Source: an uncultured Acetatifactor sp.
GTDB taxonomy: Bacteria > Bacillota > Clostridia > Lachnospirales > Lachnospiraceae
Assembly (NCBI GenBank): GCA_949840885.1
Contig: CATKYJ010000028.1
Span: forward strand, 1-58,629
Reading direction: 5' to 3'
Length of the DNA: 58,629 bases
Shown here: positions 6,789-15,648 of the stretch, piece after piece
Layout of the letters: every line of letters starts with the position of its first letter
Numbering within the stretch: position 1 is the stretch's first letter
Made by a program: the position numbers and the translations under genes
The notes under the pieces: generated by a model
The model's input: only the letters and a program-made list of their open reading frames with translations
Databases searched by the model: none
Told to the model about the DNA's origin: nothing

Positions 6789-8506
6789 GTGGATTCATGA
6801 AAGTATTAAAGGGCGTCTTCTTTTTCATCATAGGCCTTATCATGGCAGGCTGTACAGGCATCCTGATCTGTGCACTGAACCCGTCCCTGACGGCAATGCT
6901 TGCACAGCGGGTGGATAGCATACGCTCGGCGCAGTCCGGGCAGGAGAGTCAGACAGGGGGGCTTGGAGGCCTGTTCCAGAATGGGGACGGGCAGCAGGAG
7001 CCTGCGGTGCCCGGGGAAAGTCAGCCGGGAATCAATTTGGACTGGCTGGAGGGACAGAACGGTTATGAAGAGCCGGAGGGCACTTCCGTGGAGGTGCCGG
7101 ATTCGGTCAGCGGCCGCATGGGCTATGAGCCTGTGCAGGAGGAGGCCCGGGAGATAGACGATGCCGAGGCGGACGATCTGTCCGAGGCGGAGAATCCCGG
7201 GGACACTGGCAGCGGCTTGACCTTTGACGGGGAGATCTATCCCTATTATGCCATGCTGGAAGCGGACATGCAGCAGATATACAGCCAGATCTATGCGAAT
7301 GCCCTGAGCCTTACGGCTTCCTTTACGCCGGTGACGCCTGTGTCCGTGAGCCAGTTGAAGACCGTATTTGAGGCAGTGTACAATGACCACCCGGAGCTGT
7401 TCTGGCTGGACACAGGGTATTCCTGTAAGTATCTGCGAAGCGGCAGGTGCGCAGAGATCACCCTGAAGTTCAATGAGACAGTGAATGACCTGGAGCAGGC
7501 AAGGGCGGCTTTTGAGGGCGCTGCCGGAAGCGTAATAGTCCAGGCGCAGAGCCTGGGGAGTCGGTATGATAAGGAAAAATATGTTCATGATGCGTTGATG
7601 GGTCTGGCGGAGTACGATTTGTCCTCCCCCATGAACCAGAGCGCCTACAGCGCGCTGGTGGACGGCAGAAGCGTCTGCGCCGGGTATGCCAGGGCTTTCC
7701 AGTATATGATGCAGCAGCTGGGCATTCCATGCTATTACTGTACGGGCTATGCGGGAGAGGATCACGCCTGGAATATTGTAAAGCTGGATGGAACCTACTA
7801 CAATGTGGACGTAACCTGGGACGACACGGAGGAACCTACCTACAATTACTTCAACAAGTCGGACAGAGAGTACGCCTCCACCCATAGGAGAACAGGGCTT
7901 TCGGTGTATCTGCCGGCCTGTGAGGGGGCAGAACCTGACGATGGCGGCAGCCACGCAGAGGACGGCGGCAGCCACACACAGGACGGTGACAGCCCCAATG
8001 GCCCGGATAATGTGGGAGATGCCGGAAACGGCCAAGAGGCTGGAAATACGGAAAGCACCATAGCTACCGGAAGCGCCGGGGAAGCAGACGGGACGGACGA
8101 CATATCCGGCCTGATCAATCCCAACCCCATTAAGCCCCTGGAGTGGCAGAGCAAGGTGAAAGTCGATCCCGTGCCCTCCCAGCCCACAGCCGAGGAGCGA
8201 AAGCAGGAAAATCTGGACAAGGCAGGCATCACAGAGGAACAGGTGCGGGATACCATGGAGGAGTACTACGACGACTGTCTGAAGCTGTTAAAAGGTGTTG
8301 GAACGGGAGATAAACAATTTACAAACGTAATTCCGGAAAGCCTTTGGAGCCTGGTGGAGCAGGCTTATAACAATGGCGACTACTGGAAAGGGTATGTGGA
8401 GAAAGCGCTTAAGGACATGGGGGCGGAGAACTTTGTGATCCAGATCCAGGCAGAGAAGCTGGGCGGCGGCTATTACAGGCTTTACCACAATGTCTACACG
8501 TATTGA
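6785..8506 (+). CDS. Secreted transglutaminase-like protein
   Basis: The 573-residue protein starts with a hydrophobic segment (residues about 8-32, containing LIMAGC, a possible imperfect lipobox), so it is exported or membrane-anchored. A low-complexity acidic stretch follows. The transglutaminase/protease-like core is at about 255-360, with the expected triad Cys298 (RSVCAGYA), His327 (EDHAWNIV) and Asp342 (NVDVTWDD). A Gly/Asp/Ser-rich linker (about 385-440, with near repeats of DGGSH) joins a C-terminal domain of about 110 residues that I do not recognise. Likely roles are cell-surface or cell-wall protein processing; the substrate is unknown. A second protein of this type is at 17278. 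Confidence 0.82.
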   Translation: MSGFMKVLKGVFFFIIGLIMAGCTGILICALNPSLTAMLAQRVDSIRSAQSGQESQTGGLGGLFQNGDGQQEPAVPGESQPGINLDWLEGQNGYEEPEGTSVEVPDSVSGRMGYEPVQEEAREIDDAEADDLSEAENPGDTGSGLTFDGEIYPYYAMLEADMQQIYSQIYANALSLTASFTPVTPVSVSQLKTVFEAVYNDHPELFWLDTGYSCKYLRSGRCAEITLKFNETVNDLEQARAAFEGAAGSVIVQAQSLGSRYDKEKYVHDALMGLAEYDLSSPMNQSAYSALVDGRSVCAGYARAFQYMMQQLGIPCYYCTGYAGEDHAWNIVKLDGTYYNVDVTWDDTEEPTYNYFNKSDREYASTHRRTGLSVYLPACEGAEPDDGGSHAEDGGSHTQDGDSPNGPDNVGDAGNGQEAGNTESTIATGSAGEADGTDDISGLINPNPIKPLEWQSKVKVDPVPSQPTAEERKQENLDKAGITEEQVRDTMEEYYDDCLKLLKGVGTGDKQFTNVIPESLWSLVEQAYNNGDYWKGYVEKALKDMGAENFVIQIQAEKLGGGYYRLYHNVYTY

Positions 8507-8531
8507 AAATTTTCTGACAAATAGTACAGCG

Positions 8532-8563
8532 ACAGCCGAACCGAAAGGGGCGGCTGTTTTTTT
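8532..8563 (+). terminator. Rho-independent terminator
   Basis: ACAGCCG pairs with CGGCTGT around a 12-nt loop, and the second arm runs into seven Ts. It ends the transglutaminase transcript. Confidence 0.85.
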
Positions 8564-8565
8564 CG

Positions 8566-8592
8566 GAGACAGGAATATCCTGTCTCTTTTTT
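8566..8592 (+). terminator. Second tandem terminator
   Basis: GAGACAG/CTGTCTC around a 7-nt loop followed by TTTTTT. It isolates the spoIIIA operon from upstream transcription. It overlaps the putative sigma-E promoter. Confidence 0.75.
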
Positions 8593-8600
8593 CATATATT
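8573..8600 (+). promoter_or_regulatory. Candidate sigma-E promoter of spoIIIA
   Basis: GAATAT, a 14-nt gap, then CATATATT resembles the mother-cell sigma-E pattern (ATA-type -35, CATACAAT-type -10). The spoIIIA operon is sigma-E controlled in Bacillus subtilis, so the position fits. This is a by-eye match only. Confidence 0.4.
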
Positions 8601-8620
8601 GGAAAAAGGAGGACAGGTCA

Positions 8621-9538
8621 ATGGAAAATTCGATTCTGCAGCTGTTTCCATCCGGCTGCCGGGCCCTGTGGAAGGGCGTGGCAAAGGAGCAAACTTTCAT
8701 TCAGGAGATTCGAATGCGGATGGGGCGGCCGGTGATCATACATAAAAAGGGGGGAGAGTTTTTTCTGACAGACGCAGGAGAACTGTCCCGAAACCAGGCG
8801 GAGGCGCATTTGGCCACGGGGCGGGAGCTTTCGGAGACACTGGAACATATCTGCCATTATTCCCCCTATGCCTTTGAGGAAGAACTGCGGCAGGGATTTG
8901 TCACCGTGTCAGGGGGGCATCGGGTGGGTGTGGCCGGACAAGCCGTGATGGAGGCGGACGGACGGATCAGGACATTCAAGAACATTTCCTATCTCAATAT
9001 CAGGGTGTCCCATCAGGTGAAAGGGGCGGCAGACCGGGTGCTTCCGGGCCTGTACCGGGACGGAGGACTGCAGAACACCTTGATCATTTCACCGCCCGGC
9101 TGTGGAAAGACCACACTGCTGAGAGACTTGATACGGCAGATTTCCGATGGCAATGCCTGGGGGCCCGGAATGACGGTAGGGGTGGTGGACGAGCGCTCCG
9201 AACTGGCGGGGGCGTTTCAGGGGAAGCCCCAGAATGACATGGGGCTGCGCACGGATGTACTGGACGGCTGTCCAAAGGAGATCGGGATGCTGCTCCTTTT
9301 GCGGGCTATGTCACCTCAGGTCATTGCCATTGACGAACTGGGGAGCGAAGGGGAGCTGAAAGCTCTGGAGCAGGCCGCTGCATGCGGCTGCCGGATCCTT
9401 GCCACGGTTCACGGACAGGACAGGCAGGACGTGGAGAAGAGGTTCGGGCTGGGGGCGGATTTCTGGGAGCGGCTCTTTGAGGTGTTCCTGGTTCTGGACG
9501 GGCGCGAGAGGAGCCTCCGGGCATGTGGCAGAGTGTGA
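8621..9538 (+). CDS. spoIIIAA: Stage III sporulation protein AA, ATPase
   Basis: The 305-residue protein has Walker A (SPPGCGKTTLL, from residue 157) and Walker B (VIAIDELG, about 234-241), as in type II/IV secretion ATPases. It is the motor of the SpoIIIA-SpoIIQ feeding-tube channel that links mother cell and forespore. It starts with ATG 12 nt after a GGAGG site. It is the first gene of the operon. The 185-nt gap to the next gene is unusually long for this operon and holds only a weak 48-codon frame (9543-9689) without a convincing ribosome site. Confidence 0.95.
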   Translation: MENSILQLFPSGCRALWKGVAKEQTFIQEIRMRMGRPVIIHKKGGEFFLTDAGELSRNQAEAHLATGRELSETLEHICHYSPYAFEEELRQGFVTVSGGHRVGVAGQAVMEADGRIRTFKNISYLNIRVSHQVKGAADRVLPGLYRDGGLQNTLIISPPGCGKTTLLRDLIRQISDGNAWGPGMTVGVVDERSELAGAFQGKPQNDMGLRTDVLDGCPKEIGMLLLLRAMSPQVIAIDELGSEGELKALEQAAACGCRILATVHGQDRQDVEKRFGLGADFWERLFEVFLVLDGRERSLRACGRV

Positions 9539-9723
9539 ACGCGTGGCATTGGTTTCCGGACGGCTCCTGTGCGGAGGGATACCAAAGGGAGAACTGGGAA
9601 AAACGTTCGGAAGAATGCTGGGAGGAATTGGCGTGGCGGCCACGGGCATTACGACACAGATAGAGCAGAGAGAGTCAGAGAGGGCATAGAAAGGGCCAGA
9701 CAGAGATACAAGGAGGGAGCGGC

Positions 9724-10242
9724 ATGATCAAAATCTTGGGCGGGTGCATGATTTTTTCAGGATGCCTGGGGCTGGGGCTGTGGTACAGGCAGCAGTTCGG
9801 CGCAAGGATAGAGGCGCTGCGCAGCCTGGAGCGTATTCTGGAGCTTCTGGCCAGCGAGGTGCGCTATGGGAGGGCTGCGCTGCCGGAATGCTGCAGCCAC
9901 ATCGCAGGAGGACTTGCGCCGGAGTTTGAGGCGGCCTTTCTGGAAGTGGGGCGCAGGATGGAGGAGAATTTGGGGGCTTCCTTTGGAGAAATTTTCAGGG
10001 AGGAAATGGAAAGTGTGCTGGCTCTTTTGCCATTGCAGGAGGAGGACAGGGAGCATTTCCTGGGCTTTGCCAGCCGGACCGGATATTCGGACAGCCAGAT
10101 GCAGCTGCGGGAAATAGAGCAGGGGGCGGAGCTTCTGCGGGACACCAGGAAGAGCCTGGAGGGAGAGAATGCCGAAAAGGGCAGGATGGCCCTGGGGCTG
10201 GGCGCCATGGGGGGACTGATGTTGATATTGGTGCTTTGGTAG
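9724..10242 (+). CDS. spoIIIAB: Stage III sporulation protein AB
   Basis: The 172-residue protein has a single N-terminal membrane segment (residues about 4-22) and a helical cytoplasmic body, with a second hydrophobic stretch at the C-terminus (GAMGGLMLILVLW). SpoIIIAB resembles the GspF platform proteins of secretion systems. GGAGGGAG precedes the ATG. It lies between spoIIIAA and spoIIIAC. Confidence 0.92.
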   Translation: MIKILGGCMIFSGCLGLGLWYRQQFGARIEALRSLERILELLASEVRYGRAALPECCSHIAGGLAPEFEAAFLEVGRRMEENLGASFGEIFREEMESVLALLPLQEEDREHFLGFASRTGYSDSQMQLREIEQGAELLRDTRKSLEGENAEKGRMALGLGAMGGLMLILVLW

Positions 10243-10290
10243 TGCAGAGAGTGTGGTTTGGGATAGAATTGTTTGGAAGAGTGAGGGGAT

Positions 10291-10485
10291 ATGGGAGTAA
10301 GTCTGATATTTAAGATAGCGGCAGTGGGAATCTTAGTGACCATATTGAGCCAGATTTTAAAGCATAGCGGCAGGGAGGAGCATGCCTTTCTGATCAGTCT
10401 GGCCGGACTGATTTTGGTTCTGACCTGGATCGTGCCCTATATCTATGAGCTGTTCCAGACCATAGAGACCTTGTTTTCGCTGTAG
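10291..10485 (+). CDS. spoIIIAC: Stage III sporulation protein AC
   Basis: The 64-residue membrane protein has two hydrophobic helices (about 5-25 and 35-58) separated by a short polar loop (KHSGREEH). This is the usual size for SpoIIIAC. It is part of the SpoIIIA channel assembly, 12 nt ahead of spoIIIAD. Confidence 0.92.
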   Translation: MGVSLIFKIAAVGILVTILSQILKHSGREEHAFLISLAGLILVLTWIVPYIYELFQTIETLFSL

Positions 10486-10497
10486 GAGGGCGCAAAG

Positions 10498-10884
10498 TTG
10501 ACGGAAATTGTGAGGATTGGGTTTCTGGGGATAGCCGGAGTCTTGCTGGCAGTACAGTTTAAGGGGAGCAAGGGAGAGTATGCCACCTATATCGGACTGG
10601 CGGTGAGCATTCTGATATTTGGCTTTTGTGTACGGCAGATCGGGGTTGTCACGGGGCAGTTCATGAAGATCAGATCCTACTTAAGCGGTTCGGAGGGGTA
10701 TCTGTCCATTTTGTTCAAAGTAATCGGAATTACATATATATGTGAATTTAGTTCCGATATATGCAGGGATGCGGGCTATCAGGCCGTGGCGGGGCAGATT
10801 GAAGTGCTGGGGAAACTGACAGTGATGTTCGCGGGGCTGCCCATCCTTTTTGCGGTGATCGAACAGATCCAGAGCTTCCTGTAA
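10498..10884 (+). CDS. spoIIIAD: Stage III sporulation protein AD
   Basis: The 128-residue membrane protein has about four hydrophobic segments. The start is TTG, supported by AGGAGGG 8 nt upstream. The internal pattern ICEFSSDICRDAGY is characteristic of SpoIIIAD. It belongs to the membrane part of the SpoIIIA complex. Confidence 0.93.
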   Translation: MTEIVRIGFLGIAGVLLAVQFKGSKGEYATYIGLAVSILIFGFCVRQIGVVTGQFMKIRSYLSGSEGYLSILFKVIGITYICEFSSDICRDAGYQAVAGQIEVLGKLTVMFAGLPILFAVIEQIQSFL

Positions 10885-10907
10885 AAAGCCGGATTGGGGA
10901 GGGGCAT

Positions 10908-11954
10908 ATGGACATGGATTTGAACCTGGTCTGGCAGGACTATGGGCTGGACCGGCTGCAGGAGGGGATTTCCCGGCTGTTTCCGGAGAGGAGGCTTGAC
11001 CTGGAGCAGCTTTTGGCTCAGGTGATGAAAGGGGATGTGTTCGGCGCGCTGGCGAATCTGTTTCGGGACAGCATCACGGATTTTTTTGTAGAGCTTTCAG
11101 GCATGCGGAATGTATTTGTGTGGCTTTTGGTGCTGGGAATCGTGTCGGCATTGATGGCGCATTTTGTGGAGATCTTTGACAGGCGGCAGGTGGCGGATCT
11201 GGGCTTCTACTTTATGTATCTGCTTTTTACCGCAGTCCTGCTGAAATGCTTTGTGCAGGCGGCGGATATAGCCAGGCAGACAGTGGAGAACATTATCCTT
11301 TTCGTAAAGCTTCTGGTGCCTGCCTATCTGCTGACTGTGGGCATCTCCACGGGCTCCGTCACGGCGGGGGCGGCGTATCAGGTAATGCTGTTTGCCGTGT
11401 ACGGGGTGGAAGCCATTCTGGAAAACGGGGTAATTCCCCTGATCTACAGTTACAGTATGCTGTCTGTGGTGAACGGCATCTGGGTGGAGGAGAAGCTGAA
11501 CTTCCTCATCGACCTGCTGGGGAAAGCGGTGGGCTGGGTGCTTAAGGGAGCCCTGGGGGCAGTGACGGGCATCGGGCTCTTCCAGAAGCTGATCACGCCG
11601 GTGATGGACTCCGCCAGGAACTCCATGCTGCAGAAAGTGATCTCGGCCATACCCGGGGTGGGGAATACGGCGGGGGGCGTGGTGGACATGGTGGTGGGTT
11701 CTGCCGTGGTCATCCGAAACAGCGTGGGGGCGGTGCTGCTGATCTTGCTTTTGCTGCTGTGTGCCCTGCCTCTTTTTAAGATTGGGGTCACCGCCCTGCT
11801 GTTAAAGTGCGCGGCGGCTTTCATGGGCATTGTAAACGACAGGCGGATCACGGCCTGCGTGAACCGGATCGGGGACGCGGCGCTTCTGCTTTTGCGCACC
11901 ACTGGGACGGCCATGCTTCTCTTTTTGGTAGCCATTGCCGTGGCCTCGCTTTAA
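10908..11954 (+). CDS. spoIIIAE: Stage III sporulation protein AE
   Basis: The 348-residue polytopic membrane protein has hydrophobic segments from about residue 65 onwards and Gly-rich stretches such as PGVGNTAGGVVD. It is somewhat shorter than the Bacillus protein and lacks a clear N-terminal signal peptide; the N-terminus is amphipathic instead. It is probably the permease-like part of the SpoIIIA channel. GGGGAGGGG precedes the ATG. Confidence 0.93.
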   Translation: MDMDLNLVWQDYGLDRLQEGISRLFPERRLDLEQLLAQVMKGDVFGALANLFRDSITDFFVELSGMRNVFVWLLVLGIVSALMAHFVEIFDRRQVADLGFYFMYLLFTAVLLKCFVQAADIARQTVENIILFVKLLVPAYLLTVGISTGSVTAGAAYQVMLFAVYGVEAILENGVIPLIYSYSMLSVVNGIWVEEKLNFLIDLLGKAVGWVLKGALGAVTGIGLFQKLITPVMDSARNSMLQKVISAIPGVGNTAGGVVDMVVGSAVVIRNSVGAVLLILLLLLCALPLFKIGVTALLLKCAAAFMGIVNDRRITACVNRIGDAALLLLRTTGTAMLLFLVAIAVASL

Positions 11955-12057
11955 ACGGGCAGAGGGAGAAACGGGAGATGGCGGTGCCGCGGCGCTGTAG
12001 GGGCGGCGAACGGCGCAGCGAGATAGTGAGGCCGCAGATGCGCGGAAAGGGGAACGT

Positions 12058-12579
12058 ATGGGGAATTCGCTGTTTCAGGCAATCTGCCGCATGGGGATTT
12101 TCATGATATGCGCCCAGGCAGTGGTACATTTCAGGCCCAAGGAGGCTTATGAAAAATATTTGAAGCTTCTGGTCAGCGTCATGGTGCTGATACAAGTGTT
12201 TCTGCCCATAGGGAGCTTTCTATTGGGGGAGGGCAGGCAGGATGCCGCAAATGCCCTGGAGCAGTTTGGGCTGGAACTGGAGGAGCAGATACAGGAGGCC
12301 TCCCGGGAGGCTGCCGCGGCGGATGAGATTCTGGAGGAGATGACGCTGGAGGAGGTCTATAGGCGTCTGGAAGAGCAGAAATCAGAGGAACAGAAGCTGG
12401 ATGAACAGAGACTGGAAGAGCAGGGGCAGGAGGGGGACCCTGACGAGCATGCCCCGGAGGAGGGATCGCAGATAGGGGATGTGGAGGACAAAAACGAGGG
12501 ACAGAGCATTGAGGTTACGGTGGAGCCCATAGAGTCCGTAGTCATAGAGCCTATTAATCCTCTGGATAAAGGGCGATAA
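12058..12579 (+). CDS. spoIIIAF: Stage III sporulation protein AF
   Basis: The 173-residue protein has two N-terminal membrane helices (about 5-22 and 33-55), then a soluble region that is highly acidic and Gln/Glu-rich (repeated EEQK and DEQR, about 100-125). It corresponds to SpoIIIAF with a low-complexity C-terminus. The 66 nt that follow contain about three imperfect copies of a GATAAAGCGG-type repeat. Confidence 0.88.
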   Translation: MGNSLFQAICRMGIFMICAQAVVHFRPKEAYEKYLKLLVSVMVLIQVFLPIGSFLLGEGRQDAANALEQFGLELEEQIQEASREAAAADEILEEMTLEEVYRRLEEQKSEEQKLDEQRLEEQGQEGDPDEHAPEEGSQIGDVEDKNEGQSIEVTVEPIESVVIEPINPLDKGR

Positions 12580-12645
12580 AGCGGCAAGGGGCGATAAAGC
12601 GGTAAAGAACAATAAAGCGACAATAAAAGAAAGGCAGGGACGCAT

Positions 12646-13341
12646 ATGGGCAGGGACTGGAAGCAGTGGGCAGCAGATAAGGGGCTAAAGAAATGGTTTC
12701 GCAGGGACAATCTTCTGATTCTCGTGCTGACGGGAATCCTGCTGGTCATCATAGCGCTGCCCACGAAAGAGGAGCAGGGGGAGAAAAACGGCTCCAATGC
12801 AAAAACAGACAGCCAGACGCAAAACTACGGACAATCGAATGGGCAGTCAAACGGACAATCAAGCCGACAGGACAGCCAGAATGCCTCCTCCCTGGCAGCG
12901 GACGCCGGTGCGGAGGAGGACGCGCTCTACGCCGCCCGGATGGAGGAGCGCCTCACACGGGCCCTCTCCCGAATAGAGGGAGTGGGAGAGGTACAAGTAA
13001 TGATTACACTGAAATCATCAAGTGAACTGGTGGTGGAGAAAGAGCAGCCGGTGCGCCGCAGTTCCACTAACGAAAGCGATGCCGCCGGGGGAAACCGCGC
13101 CGTGGGCGAGGTGACTTCTGAGGAGAACGTAGTGTACCGGACGGAAGGGAGTCTGAGCGAGCCCTATGTGGTGAAGACCCTGCCGCCGCAGATAGAGGGG
13201 GTGCTGGTAATCGCCCGGGGGGCGGGAAACGGCACTGTAAGCCGCACCATTGTGGAAATTGCCCAGGCTTTGTTCGGCGTGGAAGCCCACAAGGTAAAAG
13301 TGGTGCGCATGGAGGAGACAGCGCCCTCTGATCCGCAATAG
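12646..13341 (+). CDS. spoIIIAG: Stage III sporulation protein AG
   Basis: The 231-residue protein has one membrane helix (about 23-41), a Gln/Ser/Asn-rich linker with GQSNGQSN repeats (about 60-85), and a ring-building domain with GVGEVQVMITL and PQIEGVLVIARGAG. SpoIIIAG forms a large ring in the intermembrane space of the forespore. A GAAAGGCAGGGA site precedes the ATG. Confidence 0.93.
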   Translation: MGRDWKQWAADKGLKKWFRRDNLLILVLTGILLVIIALPTKEEQGEKNGSNAKTDSQTQNYGQSNGQSNGQSSRQDSQNASSLAADAGAEEDALYAARMEERLTRALSRIEGVGEVQVMITLKSSSELVVEKEQPVRRSSTNESDAAGGNRAVGEVTSEENVVYRTEGSLSEPYVVKTLPPQIEGVLVIARGAGNGTVSRTIVEIAQALFGVEAHKVKVVRMEETAPSDPQ

Positions 13342-13439
13342 CAGGAACTCTGAAAATCATCCGTACCAAAGCTGGGCTTTCGGGTGCATATATCGAAGAG
13401 AAGGCTCATACAATGAAGTATTAAAAGACAAAGAGGGGA

Positions 13440-14240
13440 ATGAAAGTGAAAAACCTAATCAAGAAAAATCAGCTTATGATAACGGCGCTGGCAATCATGA
13501 TCGCGATTGCAGGTTATCTGCAGTTCGCCGGCAGCGGAATGGAGGACGATTACCTGAAAGTGGACGACAGCAATGTGGAGGCGGGAAATGCCAGCCCGGT
13601 GGACTCGGAGGGTGTGATCACCGAGAATTACACCCTGGACGGCCTGCTGGATCTGTCGGAGGAAGACTTACTGAAGAGCCAGACGGACATCGAGAGTCTG
13701 GATACGGATGGGGGCGTCATCGTGGATGACTACTTAGCTGACAGCATGGATGTGGCTGGCACAGCAGGTACGGAGGGCACGGACGGGACAGTCGTGGACG
13801 CTTCCGGTACGGCAGAGGGAGAAGTGCCGGAAAACACGCCGGAGGAGGGGGAGATTCCGGGGGAGGCTGTATTCACCGCCTCTACAGGGACAGGTATCCT
13901 TTCTGACGCAAAGCTCCTGAAAGAGCAGACCAGGGCAAAAAACAAGGAGACCCTGCTGGAGATCATTAACAGCGCAGGGATTTCAGACGAGCAGAAGCAG
14001 GCAGCCGTGGACAGCATGGTACAGATGACGGCCATTGCGGAGAAAGAATCGGCTGCGGAGATTCTCCTGGAGGCAAAGGGATTTCAGGATGTGGTGGTCA
14101 GCATCAACGGAGACGCAGTGGATGTGGTGGTCAATACGCCGGTGCTGGACGATGTGATGCGGGCCCAGATTGAGGACATCGTGAAGCGCAAAACCGAGGT
14201 TGCTGCGGAAAATATTATCATCAGTACGGTGGCGCAGTAA
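13440..14240 (+). CDS. spoIIIAH: Stage III sporulation protein AH
   Basis: The 266-residue protein has an N-terminal membrane helix (about 12-30), a long acidic Gly/Thr-rich linker (about 85-145) and a C-terminal ring-building-motif domain (about 155-266) ending in a typical NIIISTVAQ. SpoIIIAH binds forespore SpoIIQ. AGAGGGGAATGAAAGTG gives the ribosome site. It is the last gene of the operon. Confidence 0.93.
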   Translation: MKVKNLIKKNQLMITALAIMIAIAGYLQFAGSGMEDDYLKVDDSNVEAGNASPVDSEGVITENYTLDGLLDLSEEDLLKSQTDIESLDTDGGVIVDDYLADSMDVAGTAGTEGTDGTVVDASGTAEGEVPENTPEEGEIPGEAVFTASTGTGILSDAKLLKEQTRAKNKETLLEIINSAGISDEQKQAAVDSMVQMTAIAEKESAAEILLEAKGFQDVVVSINGDAVDVVVNTPVLDDVMRAQIEDIVKRKTEVAAENIIISTVAQ

Positions 14241-14321
14241 AAAATGGTTTGTTTTACATAATACATATGATATAATGACCTTATTCGAGAAGAGCATTGT
14301 GTTAGCTTTTGATTCCATATA

Positions 14322-14350
14322 TGCAGAATCGCAAGGAAACGTGGTATACT
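14322..14350 (+). promoter_or_regulatory. Possible promoter of deoB
   Basis: An extended -10 (GTGGTATACT) lies 40 nt before the deoB ATG; the -35 (TGCAGA, 17-nt spacer) is poor. Similar TGTGGTAT(A/G)CTA boxes occur at 18541 and 38797. Confidence 0.4.
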
Positions 14351-14389
14351 AATACTAGGAAAGCACTATTGGAGAGGACAGAAGAGAGG

Positions 14390-15577
14390 ATGAAGAGAGT
14401 ATTTTTGATCGTACTGGACAGCTTTGGAATCGGCGGGATGGAGGATGCAGCTTCCTATGGGGACGTAAATGTGAACACGCTTGGGACGGTGTCCTCCAGC
14501 CCGTTCTTTTCCGTGCCGAACATGAGGGAACTTGGGCTGTTTCGGATAGACGGCGTCTCAATGCCGGAAAACAGGGGAGACCACAATGCTGTAATAGCCA
14601 GGCTGAAAGAGCGCTCCAGGGGAAAGGACACCACCATCGGCCACTGGGAGATCTCAGGGGTCTATTCCCCTAAGCCCCTGCCCACCTATCCGGAGGGCTT
14701 TCCAAAAGGAGTGCTGGAGGCCTTTTGCAAAAAGACTGGCAGAGGCGTGCTCTGCAACCGCCCCTATTCCGGCACGGCAGTGATACAGGATTACGGGGAC
14801 GCCCACATGGCCACCGGGGATCTCATTGTATACACCTCCGCAGACAGTGTGTTCCAGATAGCGGCCCACGAGGAAATCGTGCCTTTGGAGGAACTCTACG
14901 ACTGCTGCAGGGCTGCCAGGGAAATATTACAGGGGGAGCACGGCGTGGGCAGGGTCATCGCCAGGCCTTTCATCGGCCCCTGCGGCGGAAAATTTACAAG
15001 AACGGCGCACCGCCATGATTTCTCCATCCTGCCGCCTTCCGTTACCATGCTGGACCAGTTGTCGGACAGCGGCAAAGCAGTCATTGCCGTGGGAAAGATC
15101 AAGGACATCTTTGCCGGAAAGGGCATCACGGAGTCTGTATACACCTCCGGCAATGAGGAGGGGATAGCAAGGACGCTGGAATATCTGGATAAGGACTTTG
15201 AGGGGCTATGCTTCATCAATCTGGTAGATTACGACATGCTCTACGGTCACCGCAGGGATGTGGACGGCTACGCGAAAGCCCTGACCTATTTTGACGGGAA
15301 GCTTGGCGAAATCCTTACGAAACTCAGGAAAGAAGACGTACTCATGATCACTGCGGACCATGGCTGCGATCCCGGGTATCTTGCCACCACGGATCATACC
15401 AGAGAGTATGTGCCTTTTCTCATGTACGGTCCTGAGCTGGAACCGATGAATCTGGGTACCAGGGATACTTTTGCAGACATTGGGGCCACTGTGCTGGACT
15501 ACTTCGGCATTGCCCCTGCTTTCCAGGGCAAGTCCATGCTGCCTGATAGAGAGGAGGGAGCCGTGACCCCGCCGTAG
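14390..15577 (+). CDS. deoB: Phosphopentomutase
   Basis: The 395-residue protein interconverts ribose (or deoxyribose) 1- and 5-phosphates in nucleoside breakdown and salvage. Alkaline-phosphatase-superfamily metal motifs are present: VLDSFGIGG at the N-terminus, DYDMLYGHR, TADHGCDP and TTDHTREYVPFL. The active-site threonine segment (GKDTTIGHWE) is intact. The start is the ATG at 14390, where the family normally begins; the frame stays open upstream to 14309. Confidence 0.95.
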   Translation: MKRVFLIVLDSFGIGGMEDAASYGDVNVNTLGTVSSSPFFSVPNMRELGLFRIDGVSMPENRGDHNAVIARLKERSRGKDTTIGHWEISGVYSPKPLPTYPEGFPKGVLEAFCKKTGRGVLCNRPYSGTAVIQDYGDAHMATGDLIVYTSADSVFQIAAHEEIVPLEELYDCCRAAREILQGEHGVGRVIARPFIGPCGGKFTRTAHRHDFSILPPSVTMLDQLSDSGKAVIAVGKIKDIFAGKGITESVYTSGNEEGIARTLEYLDKDFEGLCFINLVDYDMLYGHRRDVDGYAKALTYFDGKLGEILTKLRKEDVLMITADHGCDPGYLATTDHTREYVPFLMYGPELEPMNLGTRDTFADIGATVLDYFGIAPAFQGKSMLPDREEGAVTPP

Positions 15578-15648
15578 ATAAGAAAGATATTTGCGTGTAG
15601 AAAGCGACTGCGAGCTGAAAACAACAAAAAACGGAGGATTCTATATAA

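Noticed and set aside
6806..8035. 409-codon minus-strand frame under the transglutaminase gene
   Set aside because: It is a shadow frame; the plus strand carries the complete catalytic triad.
9399..9689. Open frame after spoIIIAA, last part (from GTG 9543) outside the gene
   Set aside because: There is no ribosome site and no recognisable family. The 185-nt gap is noted with spoIIIAA instead.
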